In this document: in pieces, positions 6,654 to 8,233 of the stretch
How the letters are laid out: the number at the start of each line of letters is the position of its first letter
Position numbering within the stretch: position 1 is the first letter of the stretch
Assembly: GCA_020434375.1 (NCBI GenBank)
Contig: JAGRAY010000074.1
Coordinates: 1 to 8,233, forward strand
Direction: 5' to 3'
Length of the DNA: 8,233 nt
DNA from: Bdellovibrionales bacterium
Lineage (GTDB): Bacteria; Bdellovibrionota_G; JALEGL01; JAGRAY01
The notes under the pieces: generated by a model
Told to the model about the DNA's origin: nothing
Database searches by the model: none
The model's input: the letters and a program-made list of their open reading frames with translations, nothing else
Made by a program: the position numbers and the translations under genes

Positions 6654-8233
6654 ATGAGGTATTGGGGGAAATATTTATTTGTTTTGGTTTGTTGTCTTGG
6701 GTCTGTGTCGGCTTATTCTCAAGAGCACTGGGAATATTTTAAGGCGTATGATGCAGGATACCTGCCGAGGCGTAACAATGCAGTTGATTATAAAGCATTT
6801 AAGTTTTACTTGGCTTACAAGCACTATGACGAGCTTTTGGGTAGCTTCAATACATTCATGACTGAATACTTGAAGCTCGTGGGGAATCGCATCTACAGGA
6901 ATTCTGAGCCTTGGAATCTTGATCAAGACTCGTTAAATCGTAGACAGTACTCAGAACAATTTAATAAGATACTTGATCAAGAATTGACCTATATGGAAAG
7001 TCAGCGAAGGCAGCGATCATCTGCAAACACTGATGCATCTCCATTTCCAGAGATAACCGAACGTGAGTTTTTGATCTCGTGTTTATCAACCAAGGTTCAT
7101 GATATGTTGACTCCTCAAAATTATTTTAAAATATTGAGTGTTTATTTTTCGCACCCGTACTCGAAGGTTCTTTCCAGCGAAGATTTCACAGAAGAAATGT
7201 TCTGGGAAGGATTTTGGGATATGACGAAAAGAGCAATCACTTCGGACTCAAAAGTAATACGCCAAACCGCTTATGAATTTTTTTGGCGTCATGATGAGTT
7301 GGATTCCACCAACAAATTACTTGAACCATTTCTAAAAAAAGCTTCTGAGTGGAATGTCGACAAAGTGCGAGCTGATCTTATGTTTTTAGACTATGTTTTC
7401 GAACAATATATTAACTCTGACTATCATATATCCGACAGGGGTGTTCAATATGTGAATTGGGCTAGAAAACACTTGAATCTTTTGGTTCAACGATCAATAG
7501 ATGCTAAAAAAGACTATTTTTCACTGGCATTTCGTAGGGTAGCTATTAATGACAACTCGTATTCGACATATATAGACGCTGTCCTAAAGTTAATGGAACT
7601 GAATTACGCACAAAATAATGCTTTGCGCAATGATTCTAAGTTCAACGAAGTATTTGTCGGAATCTTTCTGAATAAACTTTGGGGTTATGACATTCGTTCA
7701 GATGGGTCCATTGCTTTACCATTTGGAATGCAAAGATATATTAATAACCAAGTTATTTCTTGGATATTAAAGGAAGATTATTTACATGATGCCTTCGAAA
7801 AAAACGTTCTAAAACTTCTCTCATCGAATGATGCTTCAATCAACCAGGCATCTTTCACGCTTCGACTTTTATCACAGATAAATCAATTTCCCGAAAACAT
7901 TTATAAACAATTTATTAATATTCTTGGAGAGCTTTATTCAAATGCGAACTCAAAATCGATGATCGTATCAATGTTTCAAAACGCTACCATTCCCATAGAT
8001 CATGCATTTCTTTGCCATGTTTATAGAGCTAGGCAATGGAATTTGTGGAGTCCAACATTAATTAATGAATTCAAAAACATGATAGTTACTAACAGTTCTT
8101 TTGCTGATGATATGAAGCCAGAATTACAGCTTTTTTTAGCAGTCTTTAAGGGAAACTATTTCGAAAACGATTCGCAACTTCTTCTTGAAAAGTGGTTATA
8201 TGAAAACGAAAGTCCGATAAAAGGTCAATATTT
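6654..8233 (+). CDS. exported protein of unknown function, 3' end outside window (at least 526 aa)
   Basis: The frame is open from ATG 6654 to the last base with no stop (526 complete codons plus two bases), which I checked codon by codon. The N-terminus MRYWGKYLFVLVCCLGSVSA is a good signal peptide, with likely cleavage after Ala20 (then YSQEHW), so the protein is periplasmic or secreted. An in-frame ATG at 6612 would add 14 residues (MIESLCPLLYYCVR) ahead of the leader; it has no Shine-Dalgarno site either, and I prefer 6654. The rest is rich in Tyr, Phe, Trp, Asn and Leu and looks mainly helical (for example YKAFKFYLAYKHYDELLGSF and RADLMFLDYVFEQYI), without low-complexity repeats, membrane spans after the leader, or motifs I can name. 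A helical-repeat scaffold is possible but unproven. It is preceded by a terminator and so is probably its own unit. Confidence 0.8.
   Translation, partial: MRYWGKYLFVLVCCLGSVSAYSQEHWEYFKAYDAGYLPRRNNAVDYKAFKFYLAYKHYDELLGSFNTFMTEYLKLVGNRIYRNSEPWNLDQDSLNRRQYSEQFNKILDQELTYMESQRRQRSSANTDASPFPEITEREFLISCLSTKVHDMLTPQNYFKILSVYFSHPYSKVLSSEDFTEEMFWEGFWDMTKRAITSDSKVIRQTAYEFFWRHDELDSTNKLLEPFLKKASEWNVDKVRADLMFLDYVFEQYINSDYHISDRGVQYVNWARKHLNLLVQRSIDAKKDYFSLAFRRVAINDNSYSTYIDAVLKLMELNYAQNNALRNDSKFNEVFVGIFLNKLWGYDIRSDGSIALPFGMQRYINNQVISWILKEDYLHDAFEKNVLKLLSSNDASINQASFTLRLLSQINQFPENIYKQFINILGELYSNANSKSMIVSMFQNATIPIDHAFLCHVYRARQWNLWSPTLINEFKNMIVTNSSFADDMKPELQLFLAVFKGNYFENDSQLLLEKWLYENESPIKGQY

Overview
The window is a stretch of bacterial chromosome with every recognisable gene on the + strand. 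It opens inside the 3' end of ligA (NAD+-dependent DNA ligase) and then leaves core genes for a run of secreted or surface proteins. Two lipoprotein signal peptides, one signal-peptidase-I type leader, Shine-Dalgarno sites and moderate-to-low GC all fit a diderm (Gram-negative) bacterium. The mix of a bacterial LigA with large GLUG-repeat lipoproteins and many exported proteins of unknown function suggests a Bdellovibrionota-like or other environmental, possibly predatory, lineage. That placement is a weak inference from style, because no marker gene here is decisive.

Layout: (1) 1-629, C-terminal part of LigA (helix-hairpin-helix region plus BRCT domain), cut by the window edge. (2) 630-892, intergenic with two possible transcription-terminator hairpins and a further small hairpin. 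(3) 893-2662, a 589-residue lipoprotein with degenerate GLUG repeats. (4) 2663-2852, intergenic with a strong 9-bp hairpin and T-run terminator. (5) 2853-5000, a 715-residue lipoprotein, a paralogue of the previous one, with a duplicated cysteine-rich CxCxC module at its N-terminus and a regular array of about eleven 26-residue GLUG repeats. (6) 5009-6287, an exported protein resembling the ChaN/TraB/erythromycin-esterase-like group. It is split into two reading frames, the N-terminal half at 5009-5683 and the C-terminal half at 5700-6287, so it looks like one gene broken by a +1-type frameshift. (7) 6288-6653, a 366-base gap holding a GC-rich, hairpin-rich island (about 6321-6480, about 54% GC against about 33% in neighbouring lines I counted), a clear terminator at 6562-6590 and a possible promoter. 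(8) 6654-8233, an exported protein of unknown family whose frame stays open for 526 codons and runs off the window.

The two GLUG lipoproteins probably sit on the cell surface as repeat-built, beta-rich stalks or adhesins. The second lipoprotein gene and the ChaN/TraB-like gene are nearly contiguous (8 bases apart, or a one-base stop/start overlap if the GTG is used), so they are probably co-transcribed. The terminator between the two lipoprotein genes suggests that those two are separate units. No mobile element, CRISPR array, tRNA or rRNA is visible. The points most worth checking are the duplicated Cys module, the split ChaN/TraB-like gene and the GC-rich structured island.
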